The notes under the pieces: model-generated
Databases searched by the model: none
Told to the model about the DNA's origin: nothing
Seen by the model: only the letters and a program-made list of their open reading frames with translations
In this document: in pieces, positions 53,274 to 63,126 of the stretch
How the letters are laid out: each line of letters starts with the position of its first letter
How positions within the stretch are numbered: the stretch's first letter is position 1
Program-made: the position numbers and the translations under genes
NCBI RefSeq assembly: GCF_001984105.1
Contig: NZ_MTQM01000008.1
Span: 310,001 to 374,000, forward strand
DNA: 64,000 nt
From: Microbacterium sp. CSI-V
Lineage (GTDB): Bacteria > Actinomycetota > Actinomycetes > Actinomycetales > Microbacteriaceae
Reading direction: 5' to 3'

Positions 53274-55463
53274 ATGACGACGATGCACCCCGCCCCCACC
53301 GACGCGGCCCCGGCCCCGCGCCTCGAGTGGGGCACCGACCTCGTGGCACTCACGTTCCAGTGGGACGACGATGCGCCCGTGGTCTGCAGCGCGGTGCGCG
53401 TCGCCGACCGGGAGTTCCCGGTCCACCGCATCCCGTTCGTCGAGGTCCTCACCGCCGACGCCGGCCACCGGCCCGCCTCGGGCCGGCTCGCGCACACCGA
53501 GCTCGGCCTTCGGATGCGGTACATCGACCACACCGAGACCGCCCGCGACGGCGAGAAGACCCTCGTCATCCGGCAGCGCTCCGGTGACATCGAGACGCGT
53601 CTGACGCTCACCGTTCGCGAGGGCGTAGCGGCGGTCTCGAGCAGCGTCGCTCTCACCAACGTCGGCACCGGACGCGTCGTGCTGCGGTCGGTCGCGTCCT
53701 GGGCGGCCGGGTTCACCGACGCCGGCACGACCGACGACGCGCTCTCGGACTGGGAGCGGGTGACCGGCGAGAGCGACTGGCTCGGCGAGGGGAGGTGGAC
53801 GCGTACTCCTCTGCGCGGCCCGGACTTCGTGCCCCTCGCCGAGCACCTCACCGGCCATAACCCGCGTGGGGCCTTCACCGCTGTCTCCACCGGGACGTGG
53901 TCGACGGCGCACGCCCTGCCCATGGGCGTGCTCGCGTCCCGGGCGGCCGGTTTCGCGCTCGCATGGCAGATCGAGCACAACGGCGCGTGGCGTTGGGAGA
54001 TCGGAGAGGACACCGCCGGTGGCTACCTGGCGCTGGCCGGTCCCACCGACGCCGACGCAGCGTGGACGCACGTGCTCGGCCCCGCAGACTCGTTCACGAG
54101 CGTGCCCGTTACGGTCGCCTTCGCCCCGCATGCCACCGCCGCGGTGTCGGCGTTGACCGACCACCGCCGCGCGACGCGGCGCCCGCACCCCGACAACGCC
54201 GCGATGCCCGTGGTCTTCAACGACTACATGAACACCCTCGACGGCGACCCCACCACCGAGAAGCTCCTCCCCCTCATCCGCGCCGCGGCCGAGGTCGGCG
54301 CCGAGGTGTTCTGCATCGACGCCGGGTGGTACGACGACTCGGGACACTGGTGGGATTCGGTGGGCGAATGGATCCCCTCGACGACCCGTTTCCCCGGGGG
54401 ACTCGCGGAGGTCATCGACGCGATCCGCGCCGAGGGCATGGTCGCCGGGCTCTGGCTCGAGCCCGAGGTAGTCGGCATCCGGAGCGCCCTCGCCGACCGC
54501 CTGCCGGCGGAGGCCTTCCTGCAGCGCCACGGTCAGCGCGTCGTCGAGCACGACCGCTTCCACCTGGATCTGCGTCACCCGGCCGCCCGCGCGCACCTCG
54601 ACGGCGTCGTCGATCGGCTCGTGGCGGACTTCGGTCTCGGATTCTTCAAGATGGATTACAACATCAACCCTGGCCCGGGAACGGACCTGGATGCCGACAG
54701 CGTCGGCGACGGGCTGCTCGGCCACAACCGGGCGGTGCTCGAGTGGCTGGACGGCGTGCTGGACCGGCATCCGACCCTCATCATCGAGAACTGCAGCTCG
54801 GGCGCGATGCGCATGGACTACGCGATGCTGTCCCGGCTGGCGATGCAGTCGACCTCCGACCAGCAGGACTTCCGCAAGTACCCGCCGATCGCGGCGGCGG
54901 CACCGATGGCGATCCTTCCCGAACAGGCCGCGAGCTGGGCCTACCCCCAGCCGGAGATGGATGCAGAAGAGTCGACGTTCTCGCTGGTCACCGGCCTCCT
55001 CGGCCGCTTCTACGTGTCGGGCCACCTCAACCGCATGACGCCCGCGCAGCTACAGCGGGTGGCCGACGCCATCGCGGTCGCGAAGGAACTGCGCGGCGAG
55101 ATCGCGACCGCGCACCCGCACTGGCCCCTGGACCTCCCGCGCTGGGACGACCCGTGGTTCGCCCTGGGCCTACGCCTGCCCGCCGCCGATCTCGTGTCGG
55201 TCTGGCGACGCGGTGACGCGGTCTCCACGGCCCTCTCCTTCCCCCACCTCGTCGGCCACGACGTCGAGGTGACCCCGGTCTTCCCCCTGGACCTCCCTTC
55301 CTGGCACACCGAATGGGATGCCACGACGGGGACCCTCCACGTGCGCGCCGGAGATGCCCGTGTCTCCGCGCGTACCCTCCGCCTCTCGGCCCGACCGGTC
55401 CCGGTCGACGAAGGCGCTCGCACCGGATCAGACAGATCACACCAACAAGGAGCAATTCAATGA
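53274..55463 (+). CDS. GH36 alpha-galactosidase
   Basis: 729 aa, no signal peptide. N-terminal beta-supersandwich, then the catalytic barrel with CIDAGWY, GLWLEPEVV, nucleophile D461 in FFKMDYN, ENCSSGAMRMDY, and acid/base D529 in SDQQD. It releases terminal alpha-galactose from imported oligosaccharides. First gene of an operon: the stop overlaps the binding-protein ATG, and permeases and LacI follow. Regulated from the triple LacI operator region. Confidence 0.95.
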   Translation: MTTMHPAPTDAAPAPRLEWGTDLVALTFQWDDDAPVVCSAVRVADREFPVHRIPFVEVLTADAGHRPASGRLAHTELGLRMRYIDHTETARDGEKTLVIRQRSGDIETRLTLTVREGVAAVSSSVALTNVGTGRVVLRSVASWAAGFTDAGTTDDALSDWERVTGESDWLGEGRWTRTPLRGPDFVPLAEHLTGHNPRGAFTAVSTGTWSTAHALPMGVLASRAAGFALAWQIEHNGAWRWEIGEDTAGGYLALAGPTDADAAWTHVLGPADSFTSVPVTVAFAPHATAAVSALTDHRRATRRPHPDNAAMPVVFNDYMNTLDGDPTTEKLLPLIRAAAEVGAEVFCIDAGWYDDSGHWWDSVGEWIPSTTRFPGGLAEVIDAIRAEGMVAGLWLEPEVVGIRSALADRLPAEAFLQRHGQRVVEHDRFHLDLRHPAARAHLDGVVDRLVADFGLGFFKMDYNINPGPGTDLDADSVGDGLLGHNRAVLEWLDGVLDRHPTLIIENCSSGAMRMDYAMLSRLAMQSTSDQQDFRKYPPIAAAAPMAILPEQAASWAYPQPEMDAEESTFSLVTGLLGRFYVSGHLNRMTPAQLQRVADAIAVAKELRGEIATAHPHWPLDLPRWDDPWFALGLRLPAADLVSVWRRGDAVSTALSFPHLVGHDVEVTPVFPLDLPSWHTEWDATTGTLHVRAGDARVSARTLRLSARPVPVDEGARTGSDRSHQQGAIQ

Positions 55464-56779
55464 AGAAGCGGTTCTTCGCCGCCACGGCCCTCGCCGCCGT
55501 GGCCGCCCTCGCCCTCGCAGGCTGCTCGGACCCCGGCGCCGGCGGAGGCGCCGCCGCGGGATCGTCGGACTGGCCCGCCCAGGACACCAAGCTCGACGGC
55601 ACGACCCTCACCATCTGGGCCGCGCAGAACTCGAACAAGGTCCCTGACAGCGTCGTCAAGGGCTTCGAGGCGGCCACCGGCGCGACGGTCAATGTCGTGA
55701 CGATCCCCGACCCCTACGAGCAGAGCGTGCAGACCAAGGTCGCCACCGGCGACAAGCCCGACCTCGCCTTCTGGCAGCCCACCGCCTCGCAGCTGACGGC
55801 GCTGAACGCCACGACGAACCTGCAGTCGCTCGACGGTGCCCCCTTCATCGACGCCTACACGCCCGAGCTGAAGGACATCACCGGCATCCTGAACGGCACG
55901 CGCTACGCGGCGCTCATCACGACCCCGGCGGTCGAAGGCGTCTACTACAACAAGGAGGTGTTCGCGAAGGCGGGCATCACCACGACTCCCGGCAACTGGG
56001 ACGAATTCCTCGCCGACGCCCGCCAGCTGAAGTCCGCGGGCGTCACGCCGTTCTTCGACTTCGGCGGCGGAACCCCGTGGGCCACGCAGTGGTGGGTGCA
56101 GGTGCAGCTCGCCGACGCCGCCAAGGACGGCCTGTGGGACCGCGTGAACGAGAACAAGGAGAAGTTCACCGACCCGACCATCCAGGGCGCGATCGACACC
56201 TACCAGGGCCTGATCCAGGAGGGGCTGTTCAACTCCGACCTGAAGACCGCGAAGTTCGAGGACCAGGGTCCGGCGCTGCTGTCCGGCAAGGCCGCGATGG
56301 CCGTGCAGGTCAACTCCTTCTTCGGGCAACTGCAGTCGCTCGCCGACACCCAGGAGCTGAACGAGAAGATCGGCTTCTTCCCGATCTCCCCCAACGGCAA
56401 CGTCGGTACCTTCATCCCCGACCAGTCCAACGCTCTCGTGGCGTTCAAGACGGGGGACGCCAAGCGCGAGGCCGCAGCGCGTCAGCTGCTGTCGTACTGG
56501 CTCGGCGACGGCTACAGCGACTTCGTCCAGGCGCAGAAGACGGTGTCGCTGCAGAGCGACGTGAAGTCTTCGTCCGACGTGCCGCAGGCGCTGCTGGACG
56601 TCAGCAGCTCGCTCGGCGACTCGGTCGGCTCGATGCAGGCACTGGCAGTGGCCAACCCCGACCTGTACCTCAACCTCGGCGACATGATCCAGGGCACCAA
56701 GACCCAGACCCAGGTCGCGGAGGCCACGCAGTCGCAGTTCGCCGAACTCGCCAAGGCCATCGGCGCCTCCGGCTTCTGA
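55460..56779 (+). CDS. Sugar ABC transporter substrate-binding lipoprotein
   Basis: 439-aa family-1 solute-binding protein with a lipobox LAGC (Cys 22). Mature motifs include LTIWAAQNSNKVPDSVVKGFEA, KVATGDKPDLAFWQPTASQL, EGVYYNKEVFAKAGI and AAMAVQVNSFFGQLQ. Given the co-translated alpha-galactosidase, the ligand is probably an alpha-galactoside (raffinose/melibiose type or galactosyl oligosaccharide from the surface enzyme). No ATPase is encoded; a shared MsiK-type ATPase is likely, as in many actinobacteria. Confidence 0.93.
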   Translation: MKKRFFAATALAAVAALALAGCSDPGAGGGAAAGSSDWPAQDTKLDGTTLTIWAAQNSNKVPDSVVKGFEAATGATVNVVTIPDPYEQSVQTKVATGDKPDLAFWQPTASQLTALNATTNLQSLDGAPFIDAYTPELKDITGILNGTRYAALITTPAVEGVYYNKEVFAKAGITTTPGNWDEFLADARQLKSAGVTPFFDFGGGTPWATQWWVQVQLADAAKDGLWDRVNENKEKFTDPTIQGAIDTYQGLIQEGLFNSDLKTAKFEDQGPALLSGKAAMAVQVNSFFGQLQSLADTQELNEKIGFFPISPNGNVGTFIPDQSNALVAFKTGDAKREAAARQLLSYWLGDGYSDFVQAQKTVSLQSDVKSSSDVPQALLDVSSSLGDSVGSMQALAVANPDLYLNLGDMIQGTKTQTQVAEATQSQFAELAKAIGASGF

Positions 56780-56784
56780 TCCCT

Positions 56785-56815
56785 AGGGGGCGCCGGGACC
56801 CGACCCGGCGCTCCC
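56785..56815 (+). terminator. Intra-operon hairpin after the binding protein
   Basis: GGGGCGCCGGG pairs with CCCGGCGCTCCCC immediately after the stop at 56779. Such hairpins stabilise or attenuate the message so that the binding protein is made in excess over the permeases. Confidence 0.65.
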
Positions 56816-56836
56816 CTTCCCCCGGGAGGAACACGC

Positions 56837-57775
56837 ATGACTTCGACCCTCGAGCGTCCCCGCACGGTGACGCCGCCGCCGCGATCCGCGCGTCCCGCTC
56901 CGCGCGGTCGGCACGCGAAGGACCACCCGCTGTGGTTCCTGATCCCGGCGCTCGCCGTCCTGGTGGTGTTCTTCGCCGTCCCCACCGTCTTCAACTTCGT
57001 CTACGCGTTCACGAACTGGTCGAGCTTCAAGAGCTCCATCGACTTCATCGGCACCGACAACTTCGTCTCGTTGTTCTCCAACGGCTCGCTGGTGAATGCG
57101 CTGACCGTGACGCTCGTCTACGCCGTTCTGGTGGCGATCTTCCAGAACCTCTTCGGCCTCGCCCTCGCACTACTGCTCGAGCGGGACACCCGGACGAACC
57201 GCGCGCTGCGCGTGGCGTTCTTCGTGCCCGTGATCATGTCGGCCCTGGCCGTCGGCTACATCTTCCAGGCCATGCTCAAGCCCGACGGCGCGCTCAACGA
57301 CATCCTCAGCGCCGTGACGGGGCAGAACATCGACATCGCCTGGCTCGGCAGCACGACCTGGACGATCGTCGTCGTCGCACTCATCCACGCGTGGAAGTGG
57401 ATGGGCCTGTCGATGCTCATCTACCTCGCCGGCCTCAAGACCATCAGCGACGACGTGCTCGAGGCCGCGCGCCTGGACGGTGCGGGGTGGTGGACGACGT
57501 TCCGCGCGATCCGCTTCCCGCTGCTCGCCCCGGCGGTCACCTTCAACGTCGCCACCGCCCTGCTCGGCTCGATGAACGGCTTCGACATCGTGCAGGCGAC
57601 CACCGCAGGCGGCCCCGGCGGAACCACCGAGCTGCTCAACATCTTCATCTTCCGGACCTTCGGCCAGGGCCTGTTCGCCCAGGCCACGACGATGAGCCTC
57701 GTGCTGTTCCTCGTGGTCGCGATCCTCGCCTTCCCCGTCATCCGGATTCTGCGCAAGCGGGAGGACGTCCTGTGA
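56837..57775 (+). CDS. Sugar ABC transporter permease (MalF-like)
   Basis: 312 aa, six predicted helices after a basic Pro-rich leader. The EAA loop is DDVLEAARLDGAGWWTTFRAIRFPLL. GGGAGG precedes the ATG. Partner of the downstream permease, whose GTG overlaps this stop. Confidence 0.93.
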   Translation: MTSTLERPRTVTPPPRSARPAPRGRHAKDHPLWFLIPALAVLVVFFAVPTVFNFVYAFTNWSSFKSSIDFIGTDNFVSLFSNGSLVNALTVTLVYAVLVAIFQNLFGLALALLLERDTRTNRALRVAFFVPVIMSALAVGYIFQAMLKPDGALNDILSAVTGQNIDIAWLGSTTWTIVVVALIHAWKWMGLSMLIYLAGLKTISDDVLEAARLDGAGWWTTFRAIRFPLLAPAVTFNVATALLGSMNGFDIVQATTAGGPGGTTELLNIFIFRTFGQGLFAQATTMSLVLFLVVAILAFPVIRILRKREDVL

Positions 57776-58647
57776 CCGAGACAATGACCCTCACCACGGG
57801 GCGCGCGCGTCGACTTCCTCGCCGCCGCACGCCGATCGGGCGGGTCGTGCAGCCCGCCGCCGCGATCCTCGTGGCCGTCGCCCTGCTCGGCATCCCGTTC
57901 CTGCTCACAATCCTCACCGCCGCCAAGACGCAGGCCGAAGCCTTCGTTCCGTCGTTGGCGCTCCCGACGGAGTGGCACCTCTTCGACAACTTCGCGACGG
58001 TCATCGGCGACGGGCGCATGCTCGCCGCGTTCGGCGGCAGCGTCCTCGTGATGGTGCCGGCGGTGCTGGGTGTGCTGGTCCTCGGGTCCATGGCGGCCTG
58101 GATCCTCGGGCGCCGGCGCTCCAAGGGCCTGGCCTTCGTCTACGCCGTCGCGATCAGCGGCATCGTGCTCCCTCCGGCCGTGGTCACGATCGTGCTCCTG
58201 CTGCGTCAGCTGGGGCTCGCGGGCACCCCCGTCGGCATGATCGGCGTCTACATGGGCATGTACATGTCGACCGTGATCTTCTTCGTCACGGGCTTCGTAC
58301 GCACGATCCCCGTCGAACTCGAAGAGGCGGCCCGCGTGGATGGAGCCTCGCCCGTGCGGGTGTTCGTCAAGATCATCCTGCCGCTGCTCATGCCGGTGCT
58401 CGCGACCGCGACGATCCTCATCTGCCTCTACATCTGGAACGACGTCTTCTACGCGTTGTTCGTCGTGGGCGGTCGACTCGACACGCTGCCCCTGAACCTC
58501 TACCAGGTGGCGAGCGCCGGTCTTTACCTTCAGAATTGGCACCTGATCTTCGCGTACATCATCCTGATGAGCCTTCCGCTGCTGATCACGTTCATGGTGG
58601 CCCAGCGGAAGATCATCTCGGGCATCACGAGCGGCGCCGTCAAGTGA
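57772..58647 (+). CDS. Sugar ABC transporter permease (MalG-like)
   Basis: 291 aa with six helices; the EAA loop is VELEEAARVDGASPVRVFVKIILPLL, and the C-terminus is MVAQRKIISGITSGAVK, typical of MalG-type subunits. GTG 57772 overlaps the preceding stop (GTGA) with GGGAGG nearby; ATG 57784 is an alternative. Confidence 0.93.
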   Translation: MTETMTLTTGRARRLPRRRTPIGRVVQPAAAILVAVALLGIPFLLTILTAAKTQAEAFVPSLALPTEWHLFDNFATVIGDGRMLAAFGGSVLVMVPAVLGVLVLGSMAAWILGRRRSKGLAFVYAVAISGIVLPPAVVTIVLLLRQLGLAGTPVGMIGVYMGMYMSTVIFFVTGFVRTIPVELEEAARVDGASPVRVFVKIILPLLMPVLATATILICLYIWNDVFYALFVVGGRLDTLPLNLYQVASAGLYLQNWHLIFAYIILMSLPLLITFMVAQRKIISGITSGAVK

Positions 58648-58679
58648 CCATCAGCGGCGGCCCGCAGAGACGGAGAGCG

Positions 58680-59714
58680 ATGGACCCCTCGCGCAACAAG
58701 CCGGCGACGATCGCCGACGTCGCCGCGCGCGCGGGAGTCTCCGTCCCCACGGTGTCGCGCGTGCTGACGGGCGCCGCGAAGGTGAGCCCCGCCAAGCGCG
58801 AGGCAGTGGAGGTGGCCATCGCGGAGCTGGGATTCCGTCCCAGCGCCGCGGCCCGCGTGCTGGCCTCCCGCAAGGCGCAGGTAATCGCCGTCATCGCCGG
58901 CGACACGTCGCAGTACGGCTACGCCGAGACCATCCGGGGGATCGAGGAGGCCGCCCGCGCCGGGGACTACACGGTGATGATCACCGTGGTCGAGAGCACC
59001 GACGACGTCGAGATCGACCGGGCGATCGCCGCCACGCTCTCGCAGCCGCTCGCCGGCGTGTGCGTCCTGAAGTTCGACCCTCCGGGCGTCGCCGCGCTGC
59101 ATCGCATCCCGCCCTCCCTCCCCGTGGTCGCGCTCTCGGGTGTCCGCGAGCCGGGGCTGCGGCAAGCGGTGCTGGACGAGTCCCGCGCCGCGGAGGAGCT
59201 CACCGACCACCTGCTCGACCTCGGCCACGCGACCGTGCACCACGTGCGGGTGCCGCCGTCGCGACGGGAGGACGGCCGGACGACCGGCTGGCGTCGCGCG
59301 CTCAAGCGTCGCGTCGCGGTCATCCCCCCGCTCGAGGACGCCACGTGGGACCCGCGCTCCGGTATCGAGATCGGACGCCGTCTGGCGGAGGATCCCGCCG
59401 TCACCGCGGTGTTCTGCGGCAACGATGAGATCGCGATGGGAGTGATCCGCGGGATCACGGCATCCGGTCTGCGTGTTCCGGACGACATCTCGGTCGCCGG
59501 CTTCGACGACCATCCGCTCGCCGCATTGTGGTCTCCCCCACTCACCACGGTCGACCAGGACTTCGCCGGGCTCGGGCGCCGGGGTCTGCAGCTGCTCCTC
59601 AACGAGATCGCCGGCGAGACGGGACGCCGCTTCTCGTCGGACCGTCCACAACTCGTGGTGCGGGAGAGTACGGCGCCGCCGCGGGCGACCGCGACGGTGC
59701 GCCGAATCGGCTGA
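58680..59714 (+). CDS. LacI-family regulator of the alpha-galactosidase operon
   Basis: 344 aa: HTH ATIADVAARAGVSVPTVSRVL, then a sugar-binding domain (VIAVIAGDTSQYGYAETIRGI, TAVFCGNDEIAMGVI, ISVAGFDDHPLAALWSPPLTTV). Last gene of the operon and the natural candidate to bind the three TTGATAnCGCTTTCA sites upstream of the alpha-galactosidase. The helix after the HTH (AAARVLASRK) is the usual minor-groove hinge. Confidence 0.92.
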   Translation: MDPSRNKPATIADVAARAGVSVPTVSRVLTGAAKVSPAKREAVEVAIAELGFRPSAAARVLASRKAQVIAVIAGDTSQYGYAETIRGIEEAARAGDYTVMITVVESTDDVEIDRAIAATLSQPLAGVCVLKFDPPGVAALHRIPPSLPVVALSGVREPGLRQAVLDESRAAEELTDHLLDLGHATVHHVRVPPSRREDGRTTGWRRALKRRVAVIPPLEDATWDPRSGIEIGRRLAEDPAVTAVFCGNDEIAMGVIRGITASGLRVPDDISVAGFDDHPLAALWSPPLTTVDQDFAGLGRRGLQLLLNEIAGETGRRFSSDRPQLVVRESTAPPRATATVRRIG

Positions 59715-59769
59715 CGGCCGCGTTTCAAGCCCCCTTCCTTCGCGCCCGCCACGCGCTACCGTCTCGGAC

Positions 59770-60642
59770 GTGACGTTCAACGACAACGCCCGCGTCGGCG
59801 GCAATTCGGCGAAGCGCCGCGGCGGCACGGTCGCCGCCGTCGGCGGTGGCGCGGTGGGCCTCGGCGCGGTGGTCTTCCTGCTCATCCAGCTCTTCACCGG
59901 CACCGACCTGAGCGGGATCGTCGGAGGCGGAGGCGCCGCGGCGCCGCAGACCGGCGGCGAGCGCATCGCGAACTGCGAGACCGGGCAGGATGCCAACCGC
60001 AACGACGACTGCCGGCTCGCCGCCGCATCGCTGAACATCGACCAGTTCTGGGGCAAGACCGTCGAGGGGTACCGTGAGCCGCAGCTGATCATCGTCGACG
60101 GCGCGACCTCGACGCAGTGCGGCACCGCGTCGAACGCGACCGGGCCGTTCTACTGCCCGCCCGAGGAGACCGTCTACGTCGACCCGACGTTCTTCGCGCT
60201 GCTGCGCGAGCAGTTCGACACCACGGCAGGCCCCCTGGCCCAGTTGTACGTCCTCGCCCACGAATACGGCCACCACGTGCAGAACCTCATCGGCGTCATG
60301 GAGCAGTACCCGAACAACGGCACCGGCCCGGACAGCAACGGCGTGCGCACCGAGCTCCAGGCCGACTGCTTCGCCGGCGCGTGGGTGGCCGACGCGGGCG
60401 ATCAGGTCGACGAGAGCGGCACGCCCTACCTCGAACCGCCGACCGATCAGCAGATCGCCGACGCCCTGGCCGCCGCGGCATCCGTCGGCGACGATCACAT
60501 CCAGGCCGAGTCCGGCGGGGTCGTCAATCCCGAGAGCTGGACCCACGGTTCGAGCGAGCAGCGCCAGCGATGGTTCGACGCCGGACGCGCGGGCGGGGTC
60601 AACGCCTGCGACACGTTCTCGGTGCCGGCGGCGAGCCTGTAG
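59770..60642 (+). CDS. Neutral zinc metallopeptidase (YpfJ-like family)
   Basis: 290 aa, GTG start. One N-terminal membrane helix (about 20-43) places the enzyme outside the cytoplasm. Zinc site HEYGHH with H164, E165, H168 and a third acidic ligand in ELQADCFAGAW; four Cys (NCETG, DDCRL, TQCGT, YCPPEE) could pair. It belongs to the putative neutral zinc metallopeptidase family; the substrate is unknown. Confidence 0.88.
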   Translation: MTFNDNARVGGNSAKRRGGTVAAVGGGAVGLGAVVFLLIQLFTGTDLSGIVGGGGAAAPQTGGERIANCETGQDANRNDDCRLAAASLNIDQFWGKTVEGYREPQLIIVDGATSTQCGTASNATGPFYCPPEETVYVDPTFFALLREQFDTTAGPLAQLYVLAHEYGHHVQNLIGVMEQYPNNGTGPDSNGVRTELQADCFAGAWVADAGDQVDESGTPYLEPPTDQQIADALAAAASVGDDHIQAESGGVVNPESWTHGSSEQRQRWFDAGRAGGVNACDTFSVPAASL

Positions 60643-60650
60643 CCCCGGGT

Positions 60651-60728
60651 CCTCGTCCCACTTGTGGCGCGGTGTGTCCCACGTCTTGCGGGACACAGGG
60701 CGCCAGAGCGACGAGAAGTGGGACGAGG
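60651..60728. repeat. Long palindrome, GTCCCACTT family
   Basis: CCTCGTCCCACTT (60651-60663) pairs exactly over 13 bp with AAGTGGGACGAGG (60716-60728); inner GTGTCCCAC and GGGACAC add a second stem. It lies between the convergent peptidase and GH32 genes and may also end transcription. Confidence 0.8.
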
Positions 60729-60791
60729 TTCCGCGGGCTCCGACGAAGACCCTGACCTGCGGAGACGGGCGGAGTCCCCGAGGCCGACGGT

Positions 60792-62024
60792 TCAGCTCAA
60801 CGGATACACGACCGTGGTGCCCGCGGTCGTCTCGACGTGGAGGTCGTCGCCGAGGGGGGCGAGGACGGCGCTGAACACCCCCGCCTCCGACGACAGTTCG
60901 AAGACCGGCCCGTCGAGGATGATCCGAACCGCCGCCCCGACGGGCACCGTCCACTGCTGCGTGCCCACGCGCACCACGGCATCCGTGTCGTCCTTGTCCA
61001 CCGTCACGGCCTCCGCCCCGCCCGACCGGACGGTCAGGCGCCCGCTCGTCGCCGACCACTCGATGTCGGCCGCGAGGCCTGCGACCCGCCCGTCGACGGC
61101 GAGCGGGCCGCGGTGCCGGGCGACGTCGGGATGCGGTCTGGCGGTGAGCACCGAACCCTCGAGACCGAGGCGATACGGCACGCTGTGCGCGCCCTCCCAG
61201 CCGGCGTCGTGGTCGCCGACCCCGCGGATCCAGAATTGGAGGCACGCGGCGCCCTCGGCGTCGAAGAACAGGGACGGAGCGTACAGACCGTCGCCGTATG
61301 TCAGGCGCCCCCACGCCTCGGCGTCGAAGCGATCGCCGTCGAACCCGCCGACGGCGTAGCCCGCGTAGTGCAGGATGTCGGCGTCCCAGACCGACGAGAT
61401 CATGATGTCCCCGCCGTCGAGCGTGACGAACTGCGGACACTCCCACAGCGCCCCCATCCAGACGGGTTCCGTCAGCTCGGTCGAGCGTTGCAGCGCCACA
61501 CCGGTGTACCGCCACGCACGAAGGTCGGGAGACGTCCAGGTCAGCGCCATCGCCGTCCCGTCGCGTCCCGCCGCGCCGACGAACATCCGCCAACCATCGC
61601 CGTCACGACGGATGAAGGGGTCGCGGAACGCGATGAGGTCGAGCTCGGCGGGCGCGGTGACGACGACCTCGCCCTTCACCCAGGCCCCGTCGAGGCCGGC
61701 ATCGGGCGTTGCGACACGCACGCGACCGATGCCGAAGTCGGGTTCGGTGATCGCGGTGTAGAAGATGCGCAGGTCGTCGCCGTCGACCACGAGGCATCCG
61801 GTCCAGATCCCGTCATCGCCGTCTCCCGGCGCGAGGACGACGGCGCGTTCCTGCAGCGACAGGAGGTCGGGCCCGCTGGCGTGGCCCCAGTGGCAGCTCG
61901 GAGCCCACTCGACCCGATCAGGGACGTACTGGAAGAACGCGTGGTACTCGCCGTCACGCCAGGTGATGCCGTGGGGGTCGTTGATCCAGCCCGAACGGGC
62001 GGTGAAATGCAGCGAAGGGCGCAT
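60792..62024 (-). CDS. GH32 beta-fructofuranosidase-type enzyme
   Basis: 410 aa: nucleophile D16 in WINDPHG, stabiliser R134-D135 in FRDPF, and acid/base E195 in ECPQF, followed by a C-terminal beta-sandwich (about 290-410). No signal peptide, so it acts on imported fructo-oligosaccharide or a difructose product. The His in NDPHG replaces the commoner Asn of NDPNG. Last gene of an operon after the GH91-type enzyme and LacI. Confidence 0.92.
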   Translation of the reverse strand: MRPSLHFTARSGWINDPHGITWRDGEYHAFFQYVPDRVEWAPSCHWGHASGPDLLSLQERAVVLAPGDGDDGIWTGCLVVDGDDLRIFYTAITEPDFGIGRVRVATPDAGLDGAWVKGEVVVTAPAELDLIAFRDPFIRRDGDGWRMFVGAAGRDGTAMALTWTSPDLRAWRYTGVALQRSTELTEPVWMGALWECPQFVTLDGGDIMISSVWDADILHYAGYAVGGFDGDRFDAEAWGRLTYGDGLYAPSLFFDAEGAACLQFWIRGVGDHDAGWEGAHSVPYRLGLEGSVLTARPHPDVARHRGPLAVDGRVAGLAADIEWSATSGRLTVRSGGAEAVTVDKDDTDAVVRVGTQQWTVPVGAAVRIILDGPVFELSSEAGVFSAVLAPLGDDLHVETTAGTTVVYPLS

Positions 62025-62068
62025 GGAGGGTCTCCGAAGGAAGGGTCCCGGAAGGGGGAGGGGGAAGG

Positions 62069-63115
62069 TCAGGCTCGGGGCGCCGCAACCGACTCGCGCT
62101 CGACGAGCGGGCACGCCAGCAGCGTCGGCGCGAAGGATGCCGCCCGCTCGCCCGACCCGCTGACGACGGCGTACAACGCGTCGACGGCCCACGCCCCCAT
62201 CTCGTAGTGCGGGAGGGCGACGGTGGTCAAAGGCGGGAACAAGCTTTCGGGGATCGGCGCCTGGTCGTCGAACCCGACCACCGACAGGTCGCCGGGGATC
62301 GAGAGCCCGCGTTCCCCGGCTGCCCGGTAGGCGCCCATCGCCATCCGGTCGTTGTAGCAGAACAGCGCCGTAGGGCCCGCATCCAGGAGGGCGTTCGTGG
62401 CGGTGTAGCCGCCGCGGGCGTCGGAGCTCCCCTCGGCGACCAACCCCTCGGTGGGCAGCCCCGCCGCGGCCATCGCCTCGAGGTAGCCACCGAGGCGACC
62501 GCGGGTGGCCGGGACGTCTTCGGCGCTCGCGGCGAAGGCGATGCGGCGGTGCCCCCGCGCGACGAGCATCTCGACGACCGCCACGGCCCCGGCGCGTTCG
62601 TCGGGGAGGACGGCGGGCAGGATGCCGGAGCTGTCGCGCGCACCGATGAGAACGGCCGGGCGGGCGGAGAGGTTCTCGGGCGCGACGATCTCGTCGTGGT
62701 AGACGGTGGCGTAGATGATGCCGTCGACCTGGCGGTCGAGGAACGCCTGCACCTGCACCGGGGGGACCTCCGGATCGGGGTTCAGCTCGGAGTTGATGAT
62801 CGCCAGCGTGAGGTTGTGGCGGCTCGCCTCCTCCTGCGCCCCGAGGATGATGCGACCGGCGTGCGGGGTGGTCGCGATCTCCTCGGTGAGGAGTCCGATC
62901 ATCTCCGACGCCTGCGTGCGCAGGCCACGGGCCAGGCGGTTCGGACGGTAGCCGAGCTCCTCCGCGGCGACGCGCACACGAGCGGCGGTCTCTTCGCTGA
63001 CCCGGGTGTGCGGGGTGGCGTTGAGCACGTGCGAGACGGTGGTCTGCGACACCCCGGCGCGCGCGGCGACGTCACGGATCCCCGCCGTCTTCTCGGTCAG
63101 CCGCGTCTCGGTCAT
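62069..63115 (-). CDS. LacI-family regulator of the fructan operon
   Basis: 348 aa: HTH IRDVAARAGVSQTTVSHVL, then a ligand domain (EMIGLLTEEIATTPHAGRIILGAQ, TALFCYNDRMAMGAYRA, LSVVGFDDQAPIPESLFPPLTTV). ATG 63115 has GAGGGG upstream, which overlaps the stop of the GH91-type gene 11 bp away, so the two are coupled. It probably senses a fructose-containing sugar. Confidence 0.92.
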   Translation of the reverse strand: MTETRLTEKTAGIRDVAARAGVSQTTVSHVLNATPHTRVSEETAARVRVAAEELGYRPNRLARGLRTQASEMIGLLTEEIATTPHAGRIILGAQEEASRHNLTLAIINSELNPDPEVPPVQVQAFLDRQVDGIIYATVYHDEIVAPENLSARPAVLIGARDSSGILPAVLPDERAGAVAVVEMLVARGHRRIAFAASAEDVPATRGRLGGYLEAMAAAGLPTEGLVAEGSSDARGGYTATNALLDAGPTALFCYNDRMAMGAYRAAGERGLSIPGDLSVVGFDDQAPIPESLFPPLTTVALPHYEMGAWAVDALYAVVSGSGERAASFAPTLLACPLVERESVAAPRA

Positions 63116-63126
63116 CGTCGCCCCCC

